Assembly: GCA_024226315.1 (NCBI GenBank)
Contig: JAAELT010000286.1
Coordinates: forward strand, 1 to 64,000
Source: a bacterium
GTDB taxonomy: Bacteria > Acidobacteriota > Thermoanaerobaculia > Multivoradales > J023
Length of the DNA: 64,000 nucleotides
Reading direction: 5' to 3'
Below, piece after piece: positions 56,231-64,000 of this stretch (position 1 is its first letter; the number at the start of each line of letters is the position of its first letter). Both the position numbers and the translations under genes were made by a program. The notes beneath the pieces were generated by a model that saw only the letters and a list, made by a program, of their open reading frames with translations, was not told the DNA's origin and searched no databases.

Positions 56231-57456
56231 GCGCCGAAGAGCCGGCCGCCGAGCCGGAGCTTGACGGCCCCCCGGCCGAAGGCGAACCGTATCCGCCCGA
56301 GGTCCGCTTTCTCGATCTGGACGGCCGCCAGGTGATCCTTGTGGGCACAGCCCACGTCTCACGCAGCTCGGTGGACCTGGTGCGCCGGGTGATCGAGCGC
56401 GAGCGTCCCGACTGCGTGTGCGTCGAGCTCGACGCACATCGCTACGAGTCGCTGGCCAAGGAAAAGAAGTGGGAGTCGCTCGACCTCAAGCAGATCATCC
56501 GCAAGAAGCAGCTGCCGACCCTTCTTCTGAACCTACTGCTCGCGGCCTACCAGAAGCGACTCGGCGGCGAGCTCGGGGTACAGCCCGGCCGCGAGTTGCT
56601 CGAGGCCGCGCGGGTGGCCGACGAGCACGGCATCCCGATCGAGCTCTGCGACCGCGACGTGCGGGTGACCTTGCGGCGGGCTTCTCACGCGACCTCGTTC
56701 TTCCGCAAGCTCCTGCTCATGTCCGAGCTGTTGGTGGCGATGTTCGACACCACCGAGATCTCCGAGGAGCAGCTCGAGAAGCTCAAGGACAAAGACGTGC
56801 TGACCGAGCTCATGGATGACCTGGGCCGCGCCTTGCCGGCGCTCAAGAGGGTCTTGATCGACGAGCGGGACGACTACCTCTCGGAGCGGCTGCGGCGATC
56901 GGTGGGTGATCGGATCGTCGGCGTGGTCGGTGCCGGTCATCTGGAGGGCATCTGCAGGGCGCTGGGGGAGGAACGGCAGGTGGATCTCGATGCGCTGAGC
57001 ACAATCCCGCCGGTGTCGGGTTTCTGGAAGGTCGCCGGCTGGGGCGTGCCGTTGGCGATCCTGGGCGCTCTGGGCTGGATCGGTTTCACCCAGGGTGCTG
57101 ACGAAATGGGCGAGGACATCGTCTTCTGGATCCTCGCCAACGCCATCCCGACCGCGATAGGCGGCATCCTGGCCATGGCGCATCCGCTGACCATCCTCGC
57201 CGGTTTCGTCGCGGCTCCGCTCACCAGCCTGACGCCGGTGATCGGCGCCGCCTACGTGACGGCGTTCGTCCAGGCCTGGGTTCGGCCGCCGGTGGTCAAG
57301 GAGTTCCAGACCGTGGCCGACGACCTGATGGTGCTGCGCAAGTGGTGGCAGAATAAGTTACTGAAGATCTTCCTGGCCTTCATGCTGCCGGGCTTCGGGA
57401 GCATCCTCGGCTCGCTTCTCGGAGGCGGCAAGATCTTCTCCAGCCTGTTCCGGTGA
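56227..57456 (+). CDS. TraB/GumN-family membrane protein
   Basis: The protein is 409 residues. The TraB domain has VILVGTAHVSRSSVDLV near residue 37, CVELDAHRYESL, IPIELCDRDVRVTLRRAS and GVVGAGHLEGI, the paired GTAHVS and GHLEGI motifs that are thought to form a metal-dependent hydrolase site related to Tiki proteases. The C-terminal 150 residues hold four helices, including GWGVPLAILGALGWIGF and LLKIFLAFMLPGFGSIL. Relatives in bacteria and archaea have no agreed function; Tiki relatives are metalloproteases. It is the last gene of the symporter/SDR operon and is followed at once by a perfect hairpin. Confidence 0.85.
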   Translation: MSAEEPAAEPELDGPPAEGEPYPPEVRFLDLDGRQVILVGTAHVSRSSVDLVRRVIERERPDCVCVELDAHRYESLAKEKKWESLDLKQIIRKKQLPTLLLNLLLAAYQKRLGGELGVQPGRELLEAARVADEHGIPIELCDRDVRVTLRRASHATSFFRKLLLMSELLVAMFDTTEISEEQLEKLKDKDVLTELMDDLGRALPALKRVLIDERDDYLSERLRRSVGDRIVGVVGAGHLEGICRALGEERQVDLDALSTIPPVSGFWKVAGWGVPLAILGALGWIGFTQGADEMGEDIVFWILANAIPTAIGGILAMAHPLTILAGFVAAPLTSLTPVIGAAYVTAFVQAWVRPPVVKEFQTVADDLMVLRKWWQNKLLKIFLAFMLPGFGSILGSLLGGGKIFSSLFR

Positions 57457-57462
57457 ATGGGT

Positions 57463-57479
57463 CCGTCCCTTCGGGACGG
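57463..57479 (+). terminator. Hairpin between TraB gene and kinase gene
   Basis: CCGTCCC-TTC-GGGACGG is a perfect 7-bp stem 6 nt after the TraB stop. There is no U-tract. It lies directly upstream of the -10 box of the next gene, so it may end the operon or insulate the next promoter. Confidence 0.45.
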
Positions 57480-57485
57480 CGCTGC

Positions 57486-57491
57486 TACAAT
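57486..57491 (+). promoter_or_regulatory. -10 box of the propeller kinase gene
   Basis: TACAAT lies 10 nt before ATG 57502. The gap has no ribosome binding site, as at the other leaderless candidates. Confidence 0.45.
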
Positions 57492-57501
57492 CCGTCCGTT
57501 C

Positions 57502-60111
57502 ATGGACAAACAGATCTCACACTTCAAGATCCTCGAGGAGATCGGCTCCGGAGGAATGGGGGTCGTCTACCGTGCCCGCGACCTGCGTCTGCGCCGCACC
57601 GTGGCCCTCAAGGTGCTGCCCGCCGGAGCGCTGGCCGAACCGATGATCCGCGAGCGGTTGATGCGCGAGGCGCAGACCGCCTCGGCTCTCAACCACCCGC
57701 ACATCGTCACCGTGTTCGAGATCCACTCGGCCGGCGACCGCGACTTCATCGCCATGGAGTTCGTCAAGGGACAGTCACTAGACCGGTTGATCGGCGACGA
57801 AGGGCTGCCGCTCGAAAAGGCCCTGCGCTACGCCATCCAGATCGCCGACGGCTTGTCTTGTGCCCACCAGAGCGGCGTGATCCACCGCGACCTCAAGCCG
57901 CAGAACATCATGATCACGCCCTCGGACGACGTCAAGATCCTGGATTTCGGCCTCGCCAAGAGGTTCGTGCCGCCGGGAGTGGCGGCCGCCGGCGACGCCT
58001 CCAGCATCGCTCCCGGGCTGATGACCCTGACCGCGCCGGGGGTCAAGGTGGGCACGCCCGCCTACATGTCTCCCGAGCAGATCGAGAGCAAGCAGATCGA
58101 CGCGCGCAGCGACGTCTTCTCCTTCGGCGCTCTGCTGTACGAAATGCTGACCGGCGTCGCTCCGTTCCATCGGCGCAATGCGATCCTGATCTTCAAGGCG
58201 GTGCTGAGCGACCAACCGGAGCCGCTGCGGACGCTCAAACCGAACCTGTCGGGCGAGCTCGAGGGCCTGCTGACCCAGGCGCTGAGGAAGGATGCGGAGG
58301 AGCGACAGGAAAGCATGAGCGATGTGCTCACCGTACTCGAGTCGGTGCAGCTCGATCTCTTTGGCGCCGGCATTTCCAGCAGCCGGTCGGGAGTCATGCC
58401 CGTCCCCGCGCTGCCTCGGCGCGGCGGTGCCTGGTGGCGGGTGGCGGCGCCGGCGGCAGGGGCGGTGGTCGCCGCCGCGGCCGCTCTGTGGGCGCTCAAT
58501 CGGCCGCCGGCGGTGCCGGTGCTGGCGAACGATCTACGCGTCTCTGCCTTCCAGGACTCCCAGCGCCAGGCCAGTTTCTCGCCCGCCGGCGACCGCCTCG
58601 TATTCATTCGCGACGATGCAGCCGGCCAGCCCCAGGTGTGGACCAAGACCCTGCCCAGCGGCATGGCGAGTCAGATGACGCCTGTGCCCTTCGCCGGCGA
58701 GCGGCCGCGTTGGCACCCGGTGGAGGACCGCATCATCGTCGGCGCCCACGGTGGCGGCATCTGGTCTCTCGACCTGGCGCCGGGCGCCGAGCCGATGCGT
58801 CTGCTCGAGAGCGGTGCCCGGCCGCAGCTCTCGGCCGGCGGCGATCGCGTGGTGTTCGAACGCGATCAGGGCGTGTGGATCGCCGGGCCGGACGATGGCG
58901 AGGTACGACGGCTGGAGACCGTGCCGCCTGCCTTTTTTGCCCGCTGGGTGCCGCGATCTCCGGCCTTCTCTCCCGACGGCCGCGAAGTCGTCTACTTCCA
59001 GCCCGAGTCCGGCCCGGTCGGCACGCTGTGGGTGGCGTCGGTCGCCGGCGGCGCCCCCCGCCGGCTGATGACGGACTCGTTCCGTGGCGGTGACCCGGTG
59101 TGGACCGCGGACGGGCGGTGGATCATTTACTGGTCCGACCAGGAAGGCGGCATCCATCTGTGGACGGTGGCGGCGCGCGGTGGCGAGGCGCAGCGCCTGA
59201 CCCGTGGCGCCGGCCGCAACACCGAGCCCGCGCTGTCGGCCGATGGCAGCCGGATCGTCTACACCACCAGCTACCCGAACTTCGCGTTGCTTCGTCGCTC
59301 GGCGGCGACGGGCGACGACACCGTGGTGGAAGACATCGGCGAGGAGATCGTCCGCCCCACCGTCTCGCCTGCCGGCGATCGCATCGCCTTCTTCGCCCCG
59401 GTGGGGCCGGACATTCACCTCCACACCATCGGCGTGGACGGCGATGGCCGTCGGCAGGTTACGGACCGGCCCGGGGAGCGCAACCTCCTGCCCCAGTGGT
59501 CGGCCGACGGCGAGCACCTCTATTTTTATCAGGAGCGGCCGTCGCGGTCGTTCCGCAAGGTGTCGGTGAGTGGCGGGGCGAGCGTCGAGATACTGGCGGA
59601 CTGGTCGATGGCCGGCCAGTACGACACCGCGGTGGCGCCCGAGGAGCGGCGGGTGGTTTACACGCCGCTCGCTGGCGGCGTGCCCGGCAAGCTGCGCGTC
59701 CGCGACTTGAACACCGGAGTGGAGCAGGAGCTCGGCGCCGTGCTCCAGGCGCCCCGCTGGTCGGCCGACGGCGAGCAGATCCTCGGCTCCGACGTCGAGA
59801 ACCGGATCTACATGTGCCCGTCCGCCGGCGGTCAGTGCCGCTATCTGGCCGACGGCTTCCAACCGCGGTGGTCGGCGACCGAGGGCCGGATGGTCTTCGC
59901 CCGGCATGCCGGCACGGCGAAGCGGGACCGGAGCCTGGTGCTGTCGATCTGGACGTTCGATCTCGGGAGCGGCGAAGAGAAGCGACTGGTCGACCGTATC
60001 GAGGCCTTTGGCGCACTGGGTCTGGGTTACGATCTCTTGCCCGACGGTGACCTGGTGTGGAATCAGTTGGAATCCGTGCGCGAGGAGCTCTGGACGGCCG
60101 ATCTGGAGTAG
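57502..60111 (+). CDS. Ser/Thr kinase with TolB/WD40 beta-propeller
   Basis: The protein is 869 residues. The kinase domain has the glycine loop GSGGMG, Lys37 in VALKVL, HRDLKPQNI (HRD 128-130), DFG (148-150) and GTPAYMSPEQI. A membrane helix (about residues 313-335) follows, then more than 500 residues of TolB/WD40-like blades with repeated SADG or SPDG turns (VFIRDDAAGQP, PAFSPDGREVVYF, PALSADGSRIVY, PQWSADGEHLYFY). Kinases of this design are common in Acidobacteriota. The propeller lies outside the cytoplasm and probably senses a ligand or protein. All catalytic residues are present. A hairpin and promoter separate it from the TraB operon. Confidence 0.93.
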   Translation: MDKQISHFKILEEIGSGGMGVVYRARDLRLRRTVALKVLPAGALAEPMIRERLMREAQTASALNHPHIVTVFEIHSAGDRDFIAMEFVKGQSLDRLIGDEGLPLEKALRYAIQIADGLSCAHQSGVIHRDLKPQNIMITPSDDVKILDFGLAKRFVPPGVAAAGDASSIAPGLMTLTAPGVKVGTPAYMSPEQIESKQIDARSDVFSFGALLYEMLTGVAPFHRRNAILIFKAVLSDQPEPLRTLKPNLSGELEGLLTQALRKDAEERQESMSDVLTVLESVQLDLFGAGISSSRSGVMPVPALPRRGGAWWRVAAPAAGAVVAAAAALWALNRPPAVPVLANDLRVSAFQDSQRQASFSPAGDRLVFIRDDAAGQPQVWTKTLPSGMASQMTPVPFAGERPRWHPVEDRIIVGAHGGGIWSLDLAPGAEPMRLLESGARPQLSAGGDRVVFERDQGVWIAGPDDGEVRRLETVPPAFFARWVPRSPAFSPDGREVVYFQPESGPVGTLWVASVAGGAPRRLMTDSFRGGDPVWTADGRWIIYWSDQEGGIHLWTVAARGGEAQRLTRGAGRNTEPALSADGSRIVYTTSYPNFALLRRSAATGDDTVVEDIGEEIVRPTVSPAGDRIAFFAPVGPDIHLHTIGVDGDGRRQVTDRPGERNLLPQWSADGEHLYFYQERPSRSFRKVSVSGGASVEILADWSMAGQYDTAVAPEERRVVYTPLAGGVPGKLRVRDLNTGVEQELGAVLQAPRWSADGEQILGSDVENRIYMCPSAGGQCRYLADGFQPRWSATEGRMVFARHAGTAKRDRSLVLSIWTFDLGSGEEKRLVDRIEAFGALGLGYDLLPDGDLVWNQLESVREELWTADLE

Positions 60112-60129
60112 GGGCGTCCCAGTTTCCCG

Positions 60130-60903
60130 TCAGACGGGTGCCACGAGCCGTTGTTCGAGCCGCGCTTCCAGAGTCTCCAGGTAGCCACCCTGCGCCTCCA
60201 GATCGGCGGTCAGCTCGTCGATCAGGCCGCCCAGACGCTCCTCTCCCTCGCGCTCGAGGCGCTCCCCCAGGCGCTCCTCGTCGTCCCGGCGGCCGCGCCG
60301 CAGCAGCCGGGTCATGGCGCGCGCGGTGCGCATCAGCAAGCGCCGGCTGCCGGTGAAGAGCGAGCGTGCCAGGGTGGTGACCGGACGGGTGTCGGTGGCG
60401 CGGCTGACCGCTTCGACCGTCGCGCGCACCGCCAGCAGGCGCGGGTCGATGGGTGCCGGCGGCACTGTATGGGGCACCTCGGCGAGGACTCCCAGGCCCA
60501 GGGCGTGACGCAGCAGATATGCCTCGTGGAAGGTTCTGGAGAAGGTGGCGACCGCGTCCTTGATGGTAAGGAAGAATAGGATCTTGCGCATTATCTTGCG
60601 GAAGATCACGGCGATCAGGAACGTCAGCGGCTTGACCACCAGCAGCCGCAGGCAGCCGAGAGCACAGCCGCCCGCTGTCGGCGGCACGTAGCCGCAGGCC
60701 AGCACCTTGACCTGGAAGTCGCCTAGGTCGACGCCGGCGTCCGACACCAGGCCGGCGACCAGGCGCCGGCGTAGCAGGTCACGAGCCCAGTCGTCGAGCA
60801 CCGGTATCGGGATCAGCGGGCACAGGCCGGTGAGCAGGCTGTAGGAGACCAGCTTGCGCAGGTCTTTGGTACGGGGCTGGGGGGCGAGGTCGCTCATGGT
60901 CAT
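60130..60903 (-). CDS. Conserved-looking protein of unknown function
   Basis: The protein is 257 residues from ATG 60903 (MTMSDLAPQPRTK); ATG 60897 is an alternative. The first third contains LVSYSLLTGLCPLIPIPVLDDWARDLLRR, possibly amphipathic or membrane-associated, and a Cys-rich turn (ACGYVPPTAGGCALGC). A hydrophobic stretch LTFLIAVIFRKIMRKILFFL follows. The last 110 residues are charged helices (RDDEERLGERLEREGEERL). I do not recognise the family. The gene converges on the kinase gene (18 nt between stops) and diverges from the secreted protein gene at 61005. Confidence 0.6.
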   Translation of the reverse strand: MTMSDLAPQPRTKDLRKLVSYSLLTGLCPLIPIPVLDDWARDLLRRRLVAGLVSDAGVDLGDFQVKVLACGYVPPTAGGCALGCLRLLVVKPLTFLIAVIFRKIMRKILFFLTIKDAVATFSRTFHEAYLLRHALGLGVLAEVPHTVPPAPIDPRLLAVRATVEAVSRATDTRPVTTLARSLFTGSRRLLMRTARAMTRLLRRGRRDDEERLGERLEREGEERLGGLIDELTADLEAQGGYLETLEARLEQRLVAPV

Positions 60904-60991
60904 CTGTTCGCGATGCGCCGGGCGGCGAGAGTCTATGTCGTGACAGGCCGGGGTTGAAGCCCGGTTTCGGTCCAGTCCCAGGCGGGGCACG

Positions 60992-60997
60992 TACAAT
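60992..60997 (+). promoter_or_regulatory. -10 box of the secreted protein gene
   Basis: TACAAT lies 7 nt before ATG 61005. A leaderless transcript is likely, as there is no ribosome binding site in the gap. Confidence 0.5.
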
Positions 60998-61004
60998 ATG
61001 GGTG

Positions 61005-61919
61005 ATGAGAGTCTCGTTGTCCATTCGCCGCCTGGCCCTTGCGCCGCTCCTGGTGCTGGCGCCGTCCGCGTCGGCTCAGGCGCCCTACGACCCGGGGGAC
61101 GTCGGCTGGTCGCGGCTCGAGTTCGAGGCCACCAAGTTCTTCATCACCGCCCGGAGCGCGGTCGATCTCGACAGCCGGCCGGCGGCGGAGGCGTCCTCGG
61201 AGTTGTTCGCCCCCGCCGAGGGGGAGAAGGTTTTGACCCCGAGCGGCCCGGTGACCTCGCGGATCGACATCCGCACCAGCGTTCTGGGCCGGGATTCCAA
61301 GGTCCGGTTCTGGTTCGAGCCTGGCGACGCCCGGGCGCTCGAGCGCAGCGAGCTGTCGCTGTCGAGCAAGCGCCGACGCTACAAGACCTACCGCTATGCC
61401 TGGCCCGGCGTCCACGCTCACACGGTGCGGCCCCACGAAGGGGAGGAAGACAAGCCGCACGAGGATTGGACCCGCATCGGCGACCAGTACATCCCGTTCC
61501 CGGAAGACTTGAACGGCGCCGTCGTCACCGAGCCCGCGGCGTTGCTCTACGCGGTGCCCGCCGGCGCCTTGAACGAGCCGGGCGACGAGCTGGTGATGCA
61601 CGTCTTTTCACGTCGCCGAGTCACGCCGGTCGACATCCGGGTGGCGGAGCGCAAGCGGCTGCGGGTCGACTACGTCGAGGCTACGCCTGCAGGCGAGCGC
61701 ACCGTCAACGAGGAAGTCGAGACCTTGCGCGTCACCCTGCGCCCGCGCCCGCCCGAGGACGACACCGACAGCGGCGGTATCCGCCTACTCGGCCTCGAAG
61801 GCGACATCGACCTCTACCTCGAGCCGCGCACGCGGACGCCCCTGCTGGTGACCGGCAAGATCAAGATCGCGGGGCGGGTACGGTTGTGGTTGAAGCGGGT
61901 GGTGTTGCGGTCGCCGTGA
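61005..61919 (+). CDS. Secreted protein of unknown function
   Basis: The protein is 304 residues from ATG 61005. A signal peptide (RLALAPLLVLAPSASAQA) is followed by strand-rich sequence: WSRLEFEATKFFITARSAVD, SRIDIRTSVLGRDSKVRFWF, LSLSSKRRRYKTYRYAWPGV, LVMHVFSRRRVTPVDIRV and a C-terminal VTGKIKIAGRVRLWLKRVVL. The overall shape is like a DUF3108-type periplasmic protein with an up-down beta sheet, but the match is by impression only. It is translated from a leaderless mRNA and has no obvious partner; the divergent neighbour is also unknown. Confidence 0.6.
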   Translation: MRVSLSIRRLALAPLLVLAPSASAQAPYDPGDVGWSRLEFEATKFFITARSAVDLDSRPAAEASSELFAPAEGEKVLTPSGPVTSRIDIRTSVLGRDSKVRFWFEPGDARALERSELSLSSKRRRYKTYRYAWPGVHAHTVRPHEGEEDKPHEDWTRIGDQYIPFPEDLNGAVVTEPAALLYAVPAGALNEPGDELVMHVFSRRRVTPVDIRVAERKRLRVDYVEATPAGERTVNEEVETLRVTLRPRPPEDDTDSGGIRLLGLEGDIDLYLEPRTRTPLLVTGKIKIAGRVRLWLKRVVLRSP

Positions 61920-61941
61920 GCCGCGGTCAGCGATCCGCAGC

Positions 61942-62943
61942 TCAACCTGGGAATAGATCGCAGGGGTCGGTGGCGGAGAGGATGTCTTTGCGCCACTGCT
62001 TGAGCTGGGCTTCCGAGGCCGCCGCGATCAGCCTCTCGTAACGTGGTTCCAGAGGTCCGAACCTCTCCCCGACCTGCTCGCTCAGCGCCAGACGCTGACC
62101 CTCCAGCAGAGCCGCCTTGCGCCCTTCCTTGCGCCCCTCTTTGAGCCCCTTCTCATATCCCTCGGCCATCCATTGTTTCGGCCATCTCGCCGCCCGTTCC
62201 GCCAACATGATCTTTGCCTCCTGAAGGTCCTGAAGCTCCGGTATCTCGATTCCTGGTAGTCGGGCCGGCAAGACCGCTCGCCGCAGCCAGGTCGCCATGT
62301 CCTGTCGCAGCTCACGAAGCTCGGGATCGCCGAGGATGTCGAGCAGCGAATCGATGATCCGCCGGATCTCCTCCACGCCCTGCGACTGCTCCAACTGGAA
62401 CACTCCGGCCACCGGGTTGTCGAGCGGCTCCAGCCGCTCCCGCGGCAGATGACCCTCGTCGATCACCTGGTACTCGAAGCGCGGCACATGGCGCTCCTGG
62501 CCTGGTATCGACTCCAGGAGGTCCGCCACCTGGAGCGGAGCCGTCCACTTGTTCTCTCCATTATAGAGCACGATCGGCACCACCGGTGGCAATTTGCGGG
62601 AACTGGTCCATCGTCGGTTCCGGATCAGGTCTTCGTAGAGGAGCATGATGTAGGTCAGCACTCTGATCGCCATGAAGCGAGCGACGCTGGACTGGAACTC
62701 GATCAAGATGTAGATGTAGAACCAGTCGCCACCCGGCTCGTATCGCAGACGCCAGACGACGTCGCTCTCGCGCTGCTCCAATTCCTCACTGACGTAGTGC
62801 GCGGGCACGATCTCCAGGGTCGAGAAGTCGAGGCGGTCCACCCAGGGCGGCGCCACGTAGCGTTCGATCAGATCCCGGACCATCCGGGCGTGGGAGAAGA
62901 GCCGCCGGTAGCTGCCGTCGTGAGGGGTCTGTCTGCTGGGCAT
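61942..62943 (-). CDS. Rpn-family recombination-promoting nuclease / transposase-like
   Basis: The protein is 333 residues with a GGAGGA site before ATG 62943. It opens with HDGSYRRLFSHARMVRDLIE and continues SDVVWRLRYEPGGDWFYIYI, LIEFQSSVARFMAIRVLTYI and LPPVVPIVLYNGENKW. This order (a D, then ExxxQ-like EFQSS) is the PD-(D/E)XK nuclease core of the Rpn/YhgA-like family, which promotes recombination by cutting DNA and is often found near mobile or defence regions. The C-terminus has the low-complexity EKGLKEGRKEGRKAALLEGQ helix typical of these proteins. Intact by length. Confidence 0.85.
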   Translation of the reverse strand: MPSRQTPHDGSYRRLFSHARMVRDLIERYVAPPWVDRLDFSTLEIVPAHYVSEELEQRESDVVWRLRYEPGGDWFYIYILIEFQSSVARFMAIRVLTYIMLLYEDLIRNRRWTSSRKLPPVVPIVLYNGENKWTAPLQVADLLESIPGQERHVPRFEYQVIDEGHLPRERLEPLDNPVAGVFQLEQSQGVEEIRRIIDSLLDILGDPELRELRQDMATWLRRAVLPARLPGIEIPELQDLQEAKIMLAERAARWPKQWMAEGYEKGLKEGRKEGRKAALLEGQRLALSEQVGERFGPLEPRYERLIAAASEAQLKQWRKDILSATDPCDLFPG

Positions 62944-63050
62944 GTACGTCCTCCATTGATTAGACCGCCGTCAAAGTAACGACGCTTCACCCAATAGAAG
63001 ACGTAATAAGTGCCTGCGATCTTGCGCGTCGAGCCGAGTTTCTCCGCTGC

Positions 63051-63056
63051 TAGAAT
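63051..63056 (+). promoter_or_regulatory. -10 box of the nucleotidyltransferase gene
   Basis: TAGAAT precedes a GGAGGAG ribosome binding site and ATG 63075 by 18 nt, so unlike other promoters in this window it leaves a normal leader. Confidence 0.4.
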
Positions 63057-63074
63057 GGTCGGAGGAGATCGATC

Positions 63075-63365
63075 ATGCGACGAGACGCTGCTCTGGCCCT
63101 TCTGGAAGACCACCACGCCGACCTGGCGCGCTTTGGCGTGAAGTCTCTGCGACTCTTCGGCTCGGTGGCGCGCGATGAGGCTTCATCTGACAGCGATGTG
63201 GATCTCCTGGTCGACTTCGAGCAACGGCCGACCTTCTCCGGCTACATGAAGCTCCGGATCTTCCTGGAAGATCTCCTAGGCGCCACCGTCGACCTGGTGA
63301 CAGAGAACGGCCCCCGAGATCGAGTGCGGCCGGAAGTCGAGAGGGAGACGATTCTTGTCGCGTGA
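63075..63365 (+). CDS. Minimal nucleotidyltransferase (MNT domain)
   Basis: The protein is 96 residues, the usual size for minimal nucleotidyltransferases. The catalytic motif GSx10DxD is present: FGSVARDEASSDSDVDLLVD (G29 S30, D41 and D43). A third acidic residue (Asp in ATVDLVTE) is near residue 75. Members of the MntA/HepT type modify toxins by AMP transfer; MntA is normally next to HepT. Here the next gene, whose TTG start overlaps this stop, encodes a KAP P-loop protein instead. The role is therefore uncertain, but the antitoxin-like architecture is plausible. Confidence 0.85.
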   Translation: MRRDAALALLEDHHADLARFGVKSLRLFGSVARDEASSDSDVDLLVDFEQRPTFSGYMKLRIFLEDLLGATVDLVTENGPRDRVRPEVERETILVA

Positions 63366-63882
63366 CGGCGTCAGGCTTCCCGAACTTCCGCTCCACGACG
63401 ACGAGCCGACTCTGGACGATCAACTCGATCGTACCGAGCTGATCGACCAGGTGTGCGAGATGGTGGCATGCGGGAAACCGCCGCAGGTGCTCGGCGTCCA
63501 CGGCGACTGGGGGTCGGGCAAGACGAGTTTCCTACATCAGCTCCAGTGGCGGCTGACGGGGGAGTGTCCGCAGCAGCCGAAGGAGCGCCTCGTCGGCATG
63601 CTGAAGCCGGAGTTCCCCTACAAGAACGTTACCGTGGTCTGGTTCGAGGCCTTCGCCCTGGCCGAGCAGCAGCTGGCGATCGCCGGCGACCTGGTCGACC
63701 CGGTGGTGTTCGTCAGCACCTGCATGAACAAGGCGACGCTGAAGGTCCAACAGGAAGACCTCGACGAGGCCAACCTGCTGATGGACGCCGCGCTCAAGGT
63801 GCTCGGCGCGCTGGCCGTGCGGCTGGGCCTGCCACCGGAAGAGCTCCAGAAGGCTCTGCTCGGCGACTCCAAAGCGCCCTGA
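63355..63882 (+). CDS. KAP-family P-loop NTPase, truncated
   Basis: The protein is 175 residues from TTG 63355, which has GAGGGAG before it. The Walker A segment GDWGSGKTSF (50-59) follows VLGVHG, typical of the KAP NTPase opening, and VTVVWFEA matches the next strand. The expected continuation (WRYxx, Walker B and helical insert) is absent; after VVWFEA the sequence becomes FALAEQQLAIAGDLVDPVVF and an unrelated helical stretch, stopping at 175 residues, against several hundred in normal KAP proteins. I suspect an internal deletion or fusion here too. Its start overlaps the nucleotidyltransferase stop. Confidence 0.6.
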   Translation: MSRDGVRLPELPLHDDEPTLDDQLDRTELIDQVCEMVACGKPPQVLGVHGDWGSGKTSFLHQLQWRLTGECPQQPKERLVGMLKPEFPYKNVTVVWFEAFALAEQQLAIAGDLVDPVVFVSTCMNKATLKVQQEDLDEANLLMDAALKVLGALAVRLGLPPEELQKALLGDSKAP

Positions 63883-63966
63883 GGGAAACGGTACACGCTT
63901 TCGGTCGCTGTCCACGCGGACGGTGGTCGCGAATCGGCGCGGCGGGTCGACGATAGCTCTCGAACG

Positions 63967-63987
63967 GCGCCGCAAGCGTTGCGGCGC
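63967..63987 (+). terminator. Hairpin near the window end
   Basis: GCGCCGCAA-GCG-TTGCGGCGC is a perfect 9-bp stem about 85 nt after the KAP stop, with no U-tract. The 63883-64000 stretch otherwise shows no gene. Confidence 0.4.
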
Positions 63988-64000
63988 GCCATCGTCAACG

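Overview
The window is GC-rich, densely coded bacterial chromosome with no rRNA, phage or plasmid backbone. Several gene types together suggest an Acidobacteriota-like organism, perhaps the Thermoanaerobaculia side: a secreted tricorn-type protease, two membrane-anchored Ser/Thr kinases (one with a TolB/WD40 propeller), an FG-GAP/UnbV repeat protein, a 1,621-residue NAD-glutamate dehydrogenase and a NEW3-protein/ABC cluster. This placement is inferred from gene content and protein style only; no marker gene was compared. A recurring feature is a TAnnAT box 6-10 nt before the start codon with no Shine-Dalgarno sequence, which suggests many leaderless transcripts.

Layout. 1-4.7 kb: housekeeping (membrane glycosyltransferase-like protein, M29-like peptidase, CoA-type Nudix hydrolase, Yip1 protein, spermidine-synthase-like methyltransferase). 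4.8-5.45 kb: a VapBC toxin-antitoxin pair. 5.45-9.1 kb: a decayed block with a nitrilase ghost, a NEW3 membrane protein with an in-frame stop, an ABC ATPase lacking its Walker A segment and two permeases missing internal segments. 9.3-20 kb: tricorn protease, GT-C-like membrane protein, giant glutamate dehydrogenase followed by stacked hairpins, and an epimerase. 21.0-23.57 kb: an accessory island with a 42-bp tandem repeat array, a second hairpin-bearing 40-bp repeat, a small orphan gene, a convincing integron attC site, two AT-richer cassette-like genes and a truncated attC end. No integrase is visible.

23.6-28.6 kb: a UbiA-family prenyl-phosphate transferase divergent from two paralogous GT-C glycosyltransferases, probably a lipid-linked-sugar glycosylation module. 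28.7-34.1 kb: a Pal-like lipoprotein, a vWA protein/histidine kinase/response regulator operon with overlapping genes, and a stand-alone receiver. 34.4-42.8 kb: UnbV-type repeat protein, a P450 pseudogene with an internal deletion and a nonsense codon, an RND pump without an adaptor, a methyltransferase and an outer-membrane porin-like protein.

42.9-49 kb: RNase D, MscS channel, SecA and an M23 peptidase, all on the minus strand. 49.1-54.1 kb: alpha/beta hydrolase, a periplasmic helical protein translationally coupled to a Ser/Thr kinase, and an ADP-ribose-type Nudix hydrolase. 54.15-57.46 kb: a tightly overlapping operon of dicarboxylate/glutamate symporter, SDR and TraB protein, followed by a second kinase with a beta-propeller. 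60-64 kb: two proteins of unknown function, then an Rpn-type nuclease, a minimal nucleotidyltransferase and a truncated KAP P-loop protein, a mobile or defence-flavoured edge.

The most unusual signals are the run of genes that keep their ends but lack internal segments (5.4-9.1 kb, again in the P450, perhaps again in the KAP gene), and the integron cassette remnant.
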